Below, piece by piece: positions 45,264 through 57,402 of a DNA stretch of 64,000 nt; the stretch's first letter is position 1; every line of letters starts with the position of its first letter. Location: positions 248,001-312,000 of the forward strand of contig BSBN01000781.1 of assembly GCA_027924645.1 (NCBI GenBank), read 5' to 3'. The DNA is from Cunninghamia lanceolata. Its lineage: Eukaryota; Streptophyta; Pinopsida; Cupressales; Cupressaceae. Both the position numbers and the translations under genes were made by a program. Under the pieces are notes generated by a model that was given only the letters and a program-made list of their open reading frames with translations, was not told where the DNA came from and did no database searches.

Positions 45264-45511
45264 TGGCTATGAGGGATGATCCCCAACTATGTAGTTTAAC
45301 ACCAGTTACTTATGTTTTCAACTTACTTTCAAGATGAGGATAATTAATCATATGCACACACCTGATCCTTTGTTAGCTTTATCACCATGATGAAATTTTA
45401 TCATTCAGAGGATTATGATGCTTACACTTAGACAGAATTAGGACACTATAGATGAATGTGATCACATCACTTGAAATCATTGGAATTTGTTTATTTTCTT
45501 TGGTGGCAAGT

Positions 45512-48500
45512 TGTTGTGTGGTTACACAACATGCCCCATTTTGACTTGGCAAAACAGGGACCCAACTTTTCTTTTGGCTTGTGTTGTCTGCTTTCTGGCG
45601 GTTTGGTAAAATCAGTCATGTTCATCATCATGTGGAGTCAAGATGAGGTAAGCCCCAATATGAGGTCAGTCTGTCAAAATTTGTATTTCATATATATAAC
45701 CACATATTCTGAAAGAGCATTAAAATTCATGCAGGTTTGCCTTTTACATCACCCTGATATTCATCAGGATGTGAGAGTTATGAACAGTCAAAGTCTTGGT
45801 CAAACCTGATATTCACAAGAAGAGGGTCATATTTTATAACCTTAGTTATGCTGTTTGAAGAACATCATCATCATATTTGAAACGTCCCCCCCGATAATAT
45901 CCTGCAGTTCAAATATCTGGACGTCAACTTTAAGTGATAGTAAGTCTTCCCCGTCGAGCAGTCTTTTGTATCGCGAACATCATGTTTTCAAATGTAACCC
46001 GATATTCGTTAATATCATCCTGACGCAAAATATCACCCTTAGCAAGTATCCTGATGACATCATCCGAATATGATAAACGAAGAAAGAAACATCCTGATGA
46101 CATCATCATCATATTTACATTTCGACAGGATACTTTGTAAACATGATCATGTTCACCCAATGTGACGATGACGTCATGAGACATTTCCAATACAAAGAAC
46201 AAACATCATGATGACGTCATCCCGATATTCAAAGAGGAGAATGAGTAAGTTTGAAGGTCATCATCATATTTTGAAATATCACTCGATAGACCGAAATATC
46301 CTCCTGATGTGCTAAAATGTAAACAAAGGTGCGTTGTCACCCGAATTTTGTCGCGATAACAATTTCAAGACTAGGGAGGATGATATTGAAACTCAACCTG
46401 ATATTTATGAATATTATCCTGCCCTCATGATATCTTGTCGTATGAATATCCCCCCACTCCCTTTGCCGCCATTGCCATTAAATGCGCGCAGATATGGTAG
46501 GTGATTCCCGCCGACCCCGGAACCCAATGAAATGTCTGGCGAGATCCTGAGTTTTCGCACGAATGATCAAAGATTGCGATCTAACTTGTCAGAGTTACCC
46601 TAAGTTTACCCTAACTGCGAGGTTAAAAGGTAATTCAACTACCATTGTTACATTTACCTACGTTAAAATTGTTTTACAGAGCACCAGCCTCCATATCTGC
46701 ATAACAGCTACCGTTGCGGGACTGGAGCTCATAAACTGAGGGAGGAAGGTGATCAGCAGCTGAATTAAGGGTGTCTTAGAGATATACTGGTATAAAAAGA
46801 AATCGGCATAACCAGGTAAGTAAAATGAAACCCTCATCATGTTGTTTCTATATGTAATGTAAGTTTTGGTTATGTATCCGTATGAATAAGTAACGTGAAA
46901 TTGGTGCAATAGGCATGATATTTGCAATATGTATGCATGCATATCCCTGTTGTGAGAGGAGATGTTAATTGCAGGTACCCATGGCTGAAAAATGCTTAGT
47001 CAAGTGTCAAGAGGAATTTAGTAGGCCTATGTTCTCTTCACAGAGAGGGGTCATATTTAAATTTGGGGCAATTACAGACACCCATCAGGGGAGTACAAAC
47101 CTGGAATCCTGGTTAGCCAAGCTAAATGATGGACATGACAAGAGTCCTATACTAGATGCGGTATTTGTATCCGGCATGTGGAACGCTGCTAGCTTCCCCT
47201 ACTCCATGGAGTCTCCGGAGCTGGTTATTGAGTGCGCCCGGAATTACAACCCTTAGACGAGGCAGGTGGTGAAGCATGGGAGGGTGTATGCAGACCTGTC
47301 CATCAAAGGTCTATCCCGAACATTTGGACTGCCAATGGGCAGTAAGGTAAAGAGTGTAGACTTGAAGAAGTCTGAAAGAGAATATGAGGCCAACAAGAAA
47401 ACGACGAGAAAGAATATGTATGCTTGGCGGGCCGAGAACAGCACGTATAATGCAGCGGCCAAGCTCCCAGTGCACCTGTTCAAATATGATTTTAATGAAG
47501 AATATCAGTACGTGATTGCTCTACTGAACAGGGTGACTGGCCAGCCTGATACTGGTGAATTCAGAGACTGGATGTATGGCATAATAATGATGTGTCTATA
47601 TGCAGACATCAAGCCACTGTGGGGCCAAATCATAAGTGATGCTCTGCATGAGCAGCTGCTGAACCTGGGAGGTTCAGATTGTGCCTTCTATATGACTTCT
47701 TACATTGTTTATTCTTGTGCATATAGAGGTACGTTTGATGCCTTAACTACAGATGGGAAGCTAACAGGCACAAATGCAGCCTATATCTGGGATCATCATC
47801 CCCAGCTGCAAAGAACCAATTACATCAAGGACTACAAACTGGTCAATGATGCATTCTCTATGCATCTGGTAAGGACCATGGAAGATGACAGAACTAAAAG
47901 ACTGAGCATGGAAGCTCAGGAGGCAGTATACAGGCATGGGGCATGGTACATACAATTTGCCACCTTTTCCTATATCAGGATAGAGGGTTTTGAAGGACAT
48001 CCCCTGATGCTGCCAAGATATCCTACAGATGCAGTAGTATTAATGGAATTTATCAGGCAGGGCTCCACCATGATACAAATGTATAAGGATGCCAAGAAGC
48101 TGCCACCAATTTTGTTCCCAGTCAGCATTGGCAACTACATGTGCCCCGACTCTGATAATATAAAGAAGGTGATGGTCACTCTGAACAAGATGAATCTACT
48201 GCCCTTCCCAGTAACGAGACCATATGATCCTTACGGCCGGGTACAGAAGATCCTAGGGAAGCCTATTCACCAAAGGCACCTAAAAGATTTTTGGGCTGAC
48301 TGCGAAGATGAGGCAGAAGCCAGGAGGAGGAGGTATCAGAGGTTGACTCTGAACTAGATTAGAACGTTCGACTGCATCTCCCTCCCTCAGCAGCTAAAGA
48401 ATGATGACGGCAGGATAATGGTAGATGAATATGAGCAGAAGAAGGTCTACAACGATACCATTTCTGCCCCTGACCTCACCATGCAGGAAGATATGTCCTT

Positions 48501-51500
48501 AGACCCATTCCTTGCCAGAACCCTACACTTGACCCAAGCTTGGGTAGATGCACAGGTAGAGGCATTGAAGAAAAAGGGTGTTGCCATCACGGTGGACAAC
48601 AAAAAGAAGGGGCAGGACATCCCTGCAGATGAATATGATGACTTCCTGCTGGAGAAGAGGAAGACTAAGGGAGAGAGAATCCCTCCACCACAGCAGCCAA
48701 GCAAGAGAGCCCCAAGGGGCGAGAAGGTGGAAAATGGACCCAAAGGGGTCATAATTGAAAGGGCAGTATTCACGGCTGAGGAGGCAGCCAGATCAGGATC
48801 AGAATTAGATTCTCCTCCCAAGCCCAAGAAAGCCAAGACAGCAGAGGCTCGAACCATAGAGACCCAAGAAGTGGGTCAGTCATCCAGACAACCAGGCAAG
48901 GATATCCTCATGGAGGAAGAGCCTGAAGAAGAGGAGGAAGCTCCATTGATAATCAGAAGAAAGAGGAGAGCTCCGCAGGTGCTGGTTCCTACCACACCTA
49001 AGAAACCAAGAACCTCCATGAGAGGTGAGATGAGTCAACCCCTAGTGCAATTACAAGGGGCAGTTAGTGAAATGCAGAAGGAACTTCAGCACAATGTTCC
49101 ACTTCCTACCATTGTCAAGTTCAAAATAGAACTTGCTGAAGAACAACAAAAAGAAACCTCCCAGGCGCAAGTAGAGGGACATGTCTCGTTGGAAGAGACA
49201 ATCAATTTGTCTGATGATGAGGTTGTGCAGGATGTGTCTGCATAGGAAATGGAAACACTAGCTGCTGGCATCAGCATGACTCCTCACAAATCTTAATCTG
49301 TTCAGTCAGTGCCTGAGGAGCGAGAAAAGAGCCCAGAGCAGGTAGCTCAGGACATAGGGCTGGATACATTGATTGCTGAGGTGACAAGTCCTGTAGTGGT
49401 AGATTTGACGGAGAAAAGGGATGCAAGTCCTGAATAGCCAGTAGGATCACCTGATAAGGGCCACTTAATAGAAGAGATAGAGATGGCAGAAGCAGAAGGC
49501 CACGCTCTTGAATCAGGCCAACAAAGCCCACAGGATACATCAGCGGGACCTGCTATAGTAGAGGTCCAAGAAGCAAAGGCTGATGATGAGAAGAAAGAAG
49601 CGATAGAGGATCCTGCTGATAAGGCACAAGAGGTGGATGCTGCAGGTACAGAGCAAATAGCCGCCGCAAAGCAGATGCCATCACCTTAGGCAGATCCTAC
49701 AATATCAAAGGTGGTGGACATACCACCAGAAGTAGAAAAACAAAAGGAGGATGACCAACCTCCACAAGGGGAAGAACTGGGAACAGGTGAAATAACGAAA
49801 GAAAAAGATCATGATCATCATGATCTACATACAGGTACACCGCAGGGTTCCCCACACAGAGAAGATGCTCCCCCGGAAAAGGAAGCTCCTCAATAGGAGG
49901 AGGTACCAAAGGATCAGCAGCAAAGCGAGCATCATGAGGAAGAAAAAGAAAAATCACCGTCTCCACAGCACTTGTTAACAGAAATAGGAGATAGGGGTGA
50001 ACAACAGCATGATGCTGAAAAACATGATCAGGTACCTCCATGGTTAACATCAAAAGTGAATGTTGAGGAGGAACTGGAGATTTAGGAGTTTGACGTCTCC
50101 ACCCTGTTCTCCGCGGATATAATGAAACCCAGGAGGAAGGCCAGAATGACTTCGGCCATCAAGAGAGATCCGGTGACAGGGAGAAGGACCGCACAAATTG
50201 CTGTACCTGCCGTGGAGAAGGAGAAGGGCAAAATCACTGTGGATGAATTCCAGATAAGCACAGTAGATCTGGGTTTTGCCAACGAAGAACAGGAAGGTCA
50301 AGAAGCTAAGGATATCATTGACTCTCTAATTCAGAAAGTGAAAAGAGAGAAGGAGAAGAATAAGCAACATAAAGAGCACATTGCTCAGTTGCATGCATAT
50401 ATTAAAGGCTTGACCACTCTTGATAGTACCACAAGTGAAGCTGCAGTCCCATTGACTGCCATTTCTCAGGAGGAGGTAAATAAAATGGACCTCATGAAGC
50501 ATGAGGCGTCCGTAATAAGGAAATGGTTGTCATCCACATTGGATGATGCCATTGAAATAATGAAGGCCTCTTTGAAGAGGTGGAGCATCCTAAGCGACTC
50601 CAAGGCTAAGGTGGATAAATTGCAGATGCAGACCGGAAAAAGGTCTTATAAACTGGAGAGAGTCCTCAGCATGTTGGGAGAAATAAGGAAGATCAATCCA
50701 CAACTGCTTATCAGTAAGCAGGTGTTAAATAATAATACTGCATTGTTAGTAGATATCTGGTACAAAGATGTACAGTTTGAATGCGGAGTCCTCAAGAGAT
50801 GCAATAATAAGCTGAGGGAGATCAGCATGAGGCTACGTGATTTAATGGGCATTGAAGCAGACATGCTCGAAACATTAGAGGGCAAAGTGGAAGGGAAGAT
50901 AGAGAATCAAGATGAAGATTCTGCCCTTAAGGCTCTGCGCAATAACTTCCAAATGGAAGACGATGGTCCGCTCGTCCACTTGATAGAAGAGATCATAAAT
51001 AAGGTGATGAGGATCAAGGTCAAGATGGAGAGTTATAATGAGACACTGCAAGACAGAAAGAATAAGCTGGACAACAGCAAGGATAAGTATGAGGCACACA
51101 AGCACACCATTATGAAGGCAAAAACTCAAGATGGCGGAGGAATAGATCAGGTTGTGCAATCATATGAGCAAATCCAGAGCAGCATGCAGCCCCATATGCA
51201 GCAGCGTCATCATCAGGATAGCAAAAGTTCAGAAAGCGATGCACATGATGATGACCCGCATGCATCAGATGAAGAGCATGATGGAGATACATCATGAAGG
51301 GTGGATATTTTGTATAAGCAATATAGATAGTTGCCAGCTGGCAACTTGTGCCTTTTTGTAAAATTGACAAGTCATGAAATGATGACCGTTGATTTATATT
51401 GATAAATCAGATCCGTGGATCTTTTGTAAAGGATTCCTCACCTTATTCTATAAAAGGTGGTGGAATGCCTTGTTGTATTCATTCGAAACTTAATTGAAAT

Positions 51501-52278
51501 TTGATTGCTGAAGTATTCAGGACTTATTTCAAAGTTGTTGTATATGTACATGTCATTTGCATACTTAATGAAAGAGAAGAGTATTCCGATTACAAATCTT
51601 AGTAAATCTTGAGTAATCTGTGTTTGAATTCTGGATATATGCTTTGATTTGCTGCGTCCCTTGGAGTGCTCATCATGTTGCATGTATTGTTTTCATTCAT
51701 TATCCTCTGAAGTTTGCATCAACTGTATCTAGCTGTGGAATGTCCTGGTGAACATATGGTTTGATTTCTTCTCCTCATGACAGTATCAAGCATGTATGTG
51801 GATCAAAAGCTAAAGGTTCAACTTAATTAGAAGTATTTCCTTTAATTTCTTTTAATTTCAGAGCATCTCACTATCACAATTGCAAATAAACTGATAATCT
51901 TAAGCAAATAACACCAAATATGCAGACATCCCGTAGATAATAGCAAATATTTAGCATATTTGAACACTAAGCATGCGCAATTGAAAATATCATGCAAAGA
52001 TTGAGGTATTTTACATCCTTTTATCAAATAACTGCATAATTTGACTCCTCTGTAAGGAATTGCTGCAGGAAAGTCATGATGATGGCACATTTTCACATAA
52101 GGCCCCAAAATGGAAACAGCAACTCACATTAACCACTGAGTAACATCAGTCGATTAAGACCTAATCACCAGAGACTTGGGATCATGAATTCTCTGAATTC
52201 ACTGTATCTTTCAAGATGAATAAAGGTTAATGTGTACTTTTATTCTATGTTTGTTTGTGACTAACATCATAACCAACA
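45512..52278 (+). repeat. 3' LTR of element G
   Basis: 6,767 bases, aligned end to end with 30360-37129 with one 3-base gap. Followed by the target duplication ATCAT (52279-52283). Same internal layout: bZIP-like sites, candidate intron, long ORF, palindrome, TATA box 51449-51455, AATAAA 52219-52224. Confidence 0.97.
46981..51297 (+). pseudogene. LTR-borne ORF of element G, copy 2
   Basis: Homologous to 31832-36148 at a constant offset of 15,149 bases, so there is no length-changing indel in 4.3 kb. In-frame stops are at 47254, 48355, 49243, 49294, 49435, 49687, 49894 and 50083, and the natural end is TGA 51295-51297. Only 49243 is shared with copy 1 (34094). Of the seven private stops, six are TAG where copy 1 has CAG and one (49294) is TAA where copy 1 has CAA. 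Long open stretches remain: 47266-48357 (363 codons) and 50122-51297 (391 codons, coiled coil and acidic tail). In a genomic transcript this copy would lie at the 3' end. Confidence 0.85.
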
Positions 52279-52283
52279 ATCAT

Positions 52284-52736
52284 GCTTATAATGTGACAGG
52301 GAATCCTTGGACAAAATCCATATTGATTACTTGTCACTTCCATTCAGGGATATCATGAGGATACAAGAGTCCTGCTGGGTGCTGGTGTTCAACCTTAACT
52401 CACTGACATTCAAGACACCCTGCCACAAATATTGTGGCATCATCCTTCATTCCCTTCCAAAAATACAAGGGTTTCACATTAGCCAACAATTTTGTCACTC
52501 CAGGGTGACCTGAATATGATGCAAAATGTGCTTCTTTCCACACAATTCTTCTTAAATCTCCCTAATTTGGTACATAAATTTAGTTATTATATCTCAACAA
52601 TCCATCAGGTTCAAAATAAAATCTATCATACCTTGTGTCTTGAGGATTTTCTATTAGAGATTTCAGAATCTGCTCATAATATTCATCTCCAGCTAAATTC
52701 TTCAATACCTGAGCTCAGAAATTGGAGTATACTAAC
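52284..52736 (-). pseudogene. Integrase N-terminus of element H (chromovirus)
   Basis: The minus strand from 52736 reads YEQILKSLIENPQDTR, then FASYSGHPGVTKLLANVKPLYFWKGM and FVAGCLECQ (the His/Cys zinc region), then INMDFVQGFPVTL with the first catalytic Asp. It stops at 52284 where G is inserted and continues at 30354. Several stops are present. It is bounded on the right by Copia J. Confidence 0.82.
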
Positions 52737-54114
52737 TGTTGCAAGTATGGGTCTAATCGGTGTTGTCATTGATGTCAAGGATTTGATGAGTTGTGTGCTG
52801 AGGATATTGAGAAAATTAGCCCTATCAGAAATGGAGAAGAACAATAAAGTCAGTGAAGTTCTATGATGTGAAGATTCCAGTCAGTTGAAGATAAGAGTAT
52901 ATGCATCAAAGGGTTTGTAGATATGTGTCTAAAGGTTCTCCTATAAAGATTTCAGAGATCCGCATGAAGATTTGGAGAAGTTATGGCCATATGAGTAAAA
53001 CTGGTTCTCATAGCTATTCAGAGGTGACAGAGTGACACAAATAGGTCCGGTGAGATCTGGTAATGCAATATCTTGTTATGTGGATCCAGTGGCATGTTTG
53101 GGAAGCCAATGTGAATTGACAACTCAATTGGTTCATGGTCTGGAGGTCCGCAAGGAATTATTCTTATGTGACAGTGATGACCAGATATGTTCTTAAGGCT
53201 CCAAATGAAGATGCAAATGATTTTAGTAAGCAAAAGTGGTGTGGATGTTCTTGGTGATTCAGGCAAGCTTGTGGGGGTCTCTAGATAGTGTCTAGTTCAT
53301 GTTAGCGGTCCACGTTGAAGATAGAGCTCGTAATTGAAGATTTACCTCTCAGTGATGGTATTGTTTCTAGTCTTGGCCGACCAGATGTTTTACACATGTT
53401 GTGGATGATCTTGAAGATGTTTTACGAAGCAAGGCATGTTCCTTGAAGAAGATTGAAGTCCCAGATATGTGTGGCTGACATGGTAGTGACGTGCATGAAG
53501 TTTTTGTAATAAGTCAAGTTGTATTTGTGTAATTGCTCTGTAATGAAATAAAATATGTGTTGTACTAACTTTGATGATCATCCCAAAGTCGATGTCTTGT
53601 ATAAATAAGATTTGTGAAGTCATTTCAAAAGAAACCATGGTCGTGATGAGAAAGTGATAGAGAGGAGAGGAGCGAAAAGCAGAGCTGAAGAGTTGAGCTT
53701 AAATGGAATTGTCTCAAGAATGGTGAAGATGCTAATCTCCAGTTCAAGTATGTAATATTTATATTATTCTATAGATAGTGTGTCTCCTGTAGGCAGTGAG
53801 CCTCTTGTGAGCAGTGTACTTGGGTAGTGAGCCCTAATTGGTAAGTGCCATTTTTGTTCTTCTTATTCTTTTAACAAAGAATACAATCTTGGGTTAGTCA
53901 CCATGTGGTTTTTCCCTTAACCGGGTTTTCCATGTTAAAATCTTGGTGTCATATGTGTTGAATGTGTTTCTTCTCTTAAGTTGTTGCATTTTACTTCCAT
54001 GATTGAATAATTATTATGATGTTGAAATATAAGAAGGATTTAAGGATTTAAAGAACTAAAGGTTTGGTGACAACTAATTCACCCCCCTCTCAATTGTTTG
54101 TCCTAAAACCAACA
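52737..54114 (+). repeat. 5' LTR of element J
   Basis: 1,378 bases, TGTTGCAAGT to AAACCAACA. TATA box TATAAATA at 53600-53607. The segment 53742-53957 (including the GTGAGCCCTAATTGG and CCCTTAACCGGGTTTTCCA blocks) matches the A/B/C/F LTRs; U3 upstream does not. Confidence 0.93.
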
Positions 54115-54116
54115 AT

Positions 54117-54128
54117 TGGTATCAGAGC
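54117..54128 (+). other. Primer binding site of element J
   Basis: TGGTATCAGAGC two bases after the LTR. The leader AGTTCCTCTAAAAGAGC is similar to that of A/B (AGTTCCTCCTAGCAGAGC in A). Confidence 0.92.
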
Positions 54129-54170
54129 TAAGTTCCTCTAAAAGAGCTTAACCACTTGTGGAGATCCAGG

Positions 54171-55113
54171 ATGTCTTCCTACAAGAAGGATAGTTCGAGG
54201 TTTGATGGAACGAACTACACTCTTTGGAAAAGCCGCATGGAATGTCACTTGCAATGTATGGGATTTCAATATTGGAACGTGACTATAAAAGAGTATATTC
54301 CTCCAAAGAATGGTCTGACAACTCTAGATGAAATTAGAGATGCTGAAGATAATCTTTGAGCTAAAGAAGTCTTACTAAGTGCCTTATCTAATATAGAGTT
54401 GACAAATGTTAGATTTAAAAACTGCATATGAAATTTGGTCAAAGCTGGAAATTCTGCATGAAGGAGACAAATATGTTAAATGTGCCACGCTACAAAGTCT
54501 GAAATGAAAATTCAAAAACCTGAAGATGAATGAAGATGAGAATATCACTACATTTATGCCAAAAGTAAATGAGCTTGTTTGTGGCATTAGATGTGCTGGT
54601 GGAACTTTGGATGAATATGAGATTGTTGCCAAAGTTCTCAGATCCTTACCTCCTGCTTACAAACACAAGGTTGGTACTATTGAGGAATTCAGATCTTTAT
54701 CAAATATTACAAGGAATCAATTGGTTGGGAAATTAGTTGCATTTGAATTAGCTGAGTTTAGAGATGCTCCTCCCAAGACTGAATCTGCATTCAAAGCTAG
54801 TGCCTCTACAAAAGGTAAACAAAGGTATGATCTAGGAGAGAGTTCCTCAAACAAATTATCATGGTATGAAAAAGAAAGAAAAGATCTGGAAGAAGATGAG
54901 GTAGAAGTTGCTCAACTTGAAGCCCTTATTGCAAAAAGACTGCCAAGAGGATCTGGTAAGTATGAAAGAAAATTGCCTTTCAAATGTTTCAATTGCAACA
55001 AGATTGGTCATTTTGCCTCAAGATGTCTAGAAAGATTTTCAAGGCCTAACCCTAATAGATCAAGATTTCAAGAGAGTGTTACTATGTTCAAGAAGATGAT
55101 GATGAAGGAGTAA
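54171..55113 (+). pseudogene. gag: Copia gag (element J)
   Basis: ATG at 54171 opens MSSYKKDSSRFDGTNYTLWKSRM, the standard Copia gag N-terminus. It is interrupted by TGA at 54357 and by frame breaks to about 54510, then open to 55113 with VLRSLPPAYKH and one knuckle CFNCNKIGHFASRC at about 54990-55031. Unlike A/B gag it has one knuckle and no long coiled coil. Confidence 0.88.
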
Positions 55114-55157
55114 CATATGATGAATTTGAGATAGAAACCAAATCCGGAAGTGACTAG

Positions 55158-55571
55158 GTGTTTATTGCCATCAAGGAAGAAGATCCAATGCCTATTGAAT
55201 CTACCAATCTTAAGATAGAAAGGGCTCTGGCTGCTCAAGTTGAAAAAAGTGATGAATGGGTCAATGACAGTGGATGCTCTCACCATATGACTAGTGATAA
55301 GAATAAGTTCATAAACCTAGAAAGATATGAAGGTGGAGTTGTAAAATTTGGATATAATTTTGTTGGCAAAATCAAAGGCAGAGGAACCATTTCTTTTGAT
55401 GGAAAGAACAAAACCAGTGATGTTCTGTATGTTGAAGGTCTAAAACATAATCTCCTCAATGTTGGACAGTTGGTGGACAAAGGCTATGATCTCCGATTTA
55501 AAAATGGAAAATGCAAGATCTTTGAAAGCTCTGGAACTAAGATTGCATCCAATACTCAAACAAAAAGGTAA
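55158..55571 (+). pseudogene. Copia protease (element J)
   Basis: A 137-residue open block with WVNDSGCSHHMT (active-site DSG), GRGTISFDGK and LKHNLLNVGQL, the Copia protease signature. There is a frame change on both sides. Confidence 0.85.
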
Positions 55572-56300
55572 CATCTTCCACTTGGTTGGTATTGGAAAAA
55601 GTTGTTTATTTGTTCAAATTGATCAGAGTTGGTTGTGGCATAGAAGAATGTGTCATGTAAATTTTGATAATATCATCATGATAAACAACACTCAGGCTGT
55701 AAGAGATCTTCCAAGACTGGTGAAACCTACTAACAGTTTGTACAAAGAATATCAGTTGAGTAAGCAGAACAGAGTCACATTTAAAAGTAAGGAACAATCT
55801 TCTACCAAATTGTTGGACTTGGTACACATTGATCTATGTGGACCGGCAAGAATCAGGAGTCTGCAAGGTGATAGATATTTCATGTTACTGATTGATGACC
55901 ACTCCTAGATGATGTGGGTGACCTTCCTGAAAGAGAAATCTGTAGCACTTGAAAAGTTCAAAATATTCAAGGCTATGGTAGAAAATGAAATTGGACTAAA
56001 CATAAAATGTCTTAGGTCTGATAGAGGTGGTGAATTCACATCCACAGAGTTCATAGAATTATGTGAGAAACATGGGATAAAGAGACAGTTCTCTACTTCA
56101 AAGACTCCACAGCAGAATGGAGTAGTGGAGAGAAAGAATTGGACCATCTAGAACCATGATGATGGAAACAAATGTCCCTTAGATCTACTGGAGAGAAGCT
56201 ATAAGCACTACTATCTATACTCTTAATCGAGTACAAATCAGAAGCAATTCTGGTAAGTCTCCTTATGAACATTGGTTTGGCATCACCCCTATTGTGAAAT
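55572..56300 (+). pseudogene. Copia integrase (element J)
   Basis: LWHRRMCHVNFDNI begins the zinc region, but both Cys of the usual CxxC are Tyr (YKEYQLSK), so zinc binding is lost. The core follows: HIDLCGPARIRSLQGDRYF (Asp), RSDRGGEFTSTEF (Asp) and QQNGVVERKN (Glu). Stops at 55906 and 56149, then the frame decays. Open blocks are 55459-55908 and 55909-56151. Confidence 0.88.
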
Positions 56301-57402
56301 ATTTCAGAGTCTTTGATAGTAAGTGCTATATCAAAAGAGATGAAGACCTTGGAAAGTTTGATACTAGAAGTGATGAAGGAATATTCTTGGGATACTCTAC
56401 TCAAAGCAAAGCATACTGGTGTTATAACAAGAGATTGAGAAAGATTGTAGAAAGTACAAATGTGAATGTTGAGGAAGGCATTGAAAATCCCTCAAGGTTT
56501 AATGAGTATGAAGCAGATGATTAGAATGATGTTTTTGTCCAAGAAGAACAAGCCCCAACTACAGTTTAGATTCAGACTGATCTGGAGAATCCTGAAATAC
56601 AGGAAGAAGAGACAAGTTTGAATGAACTTGTCCAAGAAATAGAAGTGCAAGAAATTCTCAAAACTCCCAGGTATGTAAGACTGAATCATTTTGAAGACCA
56701 GATCATAGGAGATAGAAGCAAAGGTGTTCAAACAAGAAGAAAAATTGCTCAAGATTCAATGAAGTATTGTCTAATTTCAAAGGTTGAACCAAAAATAGGA
56801 AGTGAAGCATGCAATGATGAAAGATGGGCTAAAACAATGGAGGAAGAGTTGATGCAGATTGAAAAAAATCACACTTGGGATTTTGTTCCCAGACCTAAAG
56901 ATAAAAATGTGATTGGGACTAAGATGGTGAAGTAGTCAGAAACAAAGCCAGATTGGTCTGTAAGGGTTATTCTCAAGTAGAAGGAATTGACTTTGAAAAA
57001 ACTTTTGCTCTGGTGGCAAGAATTGAAGTAGTTAGATTATTTCTTGCTTTTGCTGCCTTCAAGGATTTCAAAGTATATTAGATGGATGTCAAGTTTGCCT
57101 TCCTGAATAGTGATTTGGAAGAAGAGGTATACATTGAGCAACCAGATGGATTCCAATTGTCTGATCATGGTGATATGGTCTGCAAGTTGAAGAAAGCATT
57201 GTATGGACTCAAACAAGCCCCAAGAGCCTGGTATGAAAGATTGGATAAACATCTTTTGAAGATTGGTTTCAATAAAGGTACTGCTGATAGTAACTTGTAC
57301 TTCAAGATTGATCATGAAAATATCTTGATTGTTGAAGTATTTGTTGATTATATTTTTTTTGAGGAAAAGATAGTATGTGCAAGACTTTTACAAATCAAAT
57401 GA
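56294..57402 (+). pseudogene. Copia reverse transcriptase (element J)
   Basis: Open blocks 56294-56524, 56618-56935 and 57082-57402 with stops between. The RT start is WAKTMEEELMQIEKNHTW; the middle is [24 protein letters not shown] and [15 protein letters not shown]. The catalytic YVDD position reads FVDY, so the second Asp is lost and this copy cannot make an active RT. Confidence 0.9.

Larger units (their letters stand above)
30360..52278 (+). mobile_element. Element G: giant Tat-like Gypsy retrotransposon with coding LTRs
   Basis: 21,919 bases with a perfect target duplication ATCAT (30355-30359 and 52279-52283). LTRs are 6,770 and 6,767 bases, differing in length by a single 3-base indel near 31812. 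Internal region 37130-45511: PBS, gag, protease, knuckle repeats, RNase H, RT, degenerate RNase H, integrase. Both LTRs contain a reading frame of about 1,440 codons. The small LTR divergence indicates a fairly young insertion, in the integrase gene of element H. Confidence 0.97.
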
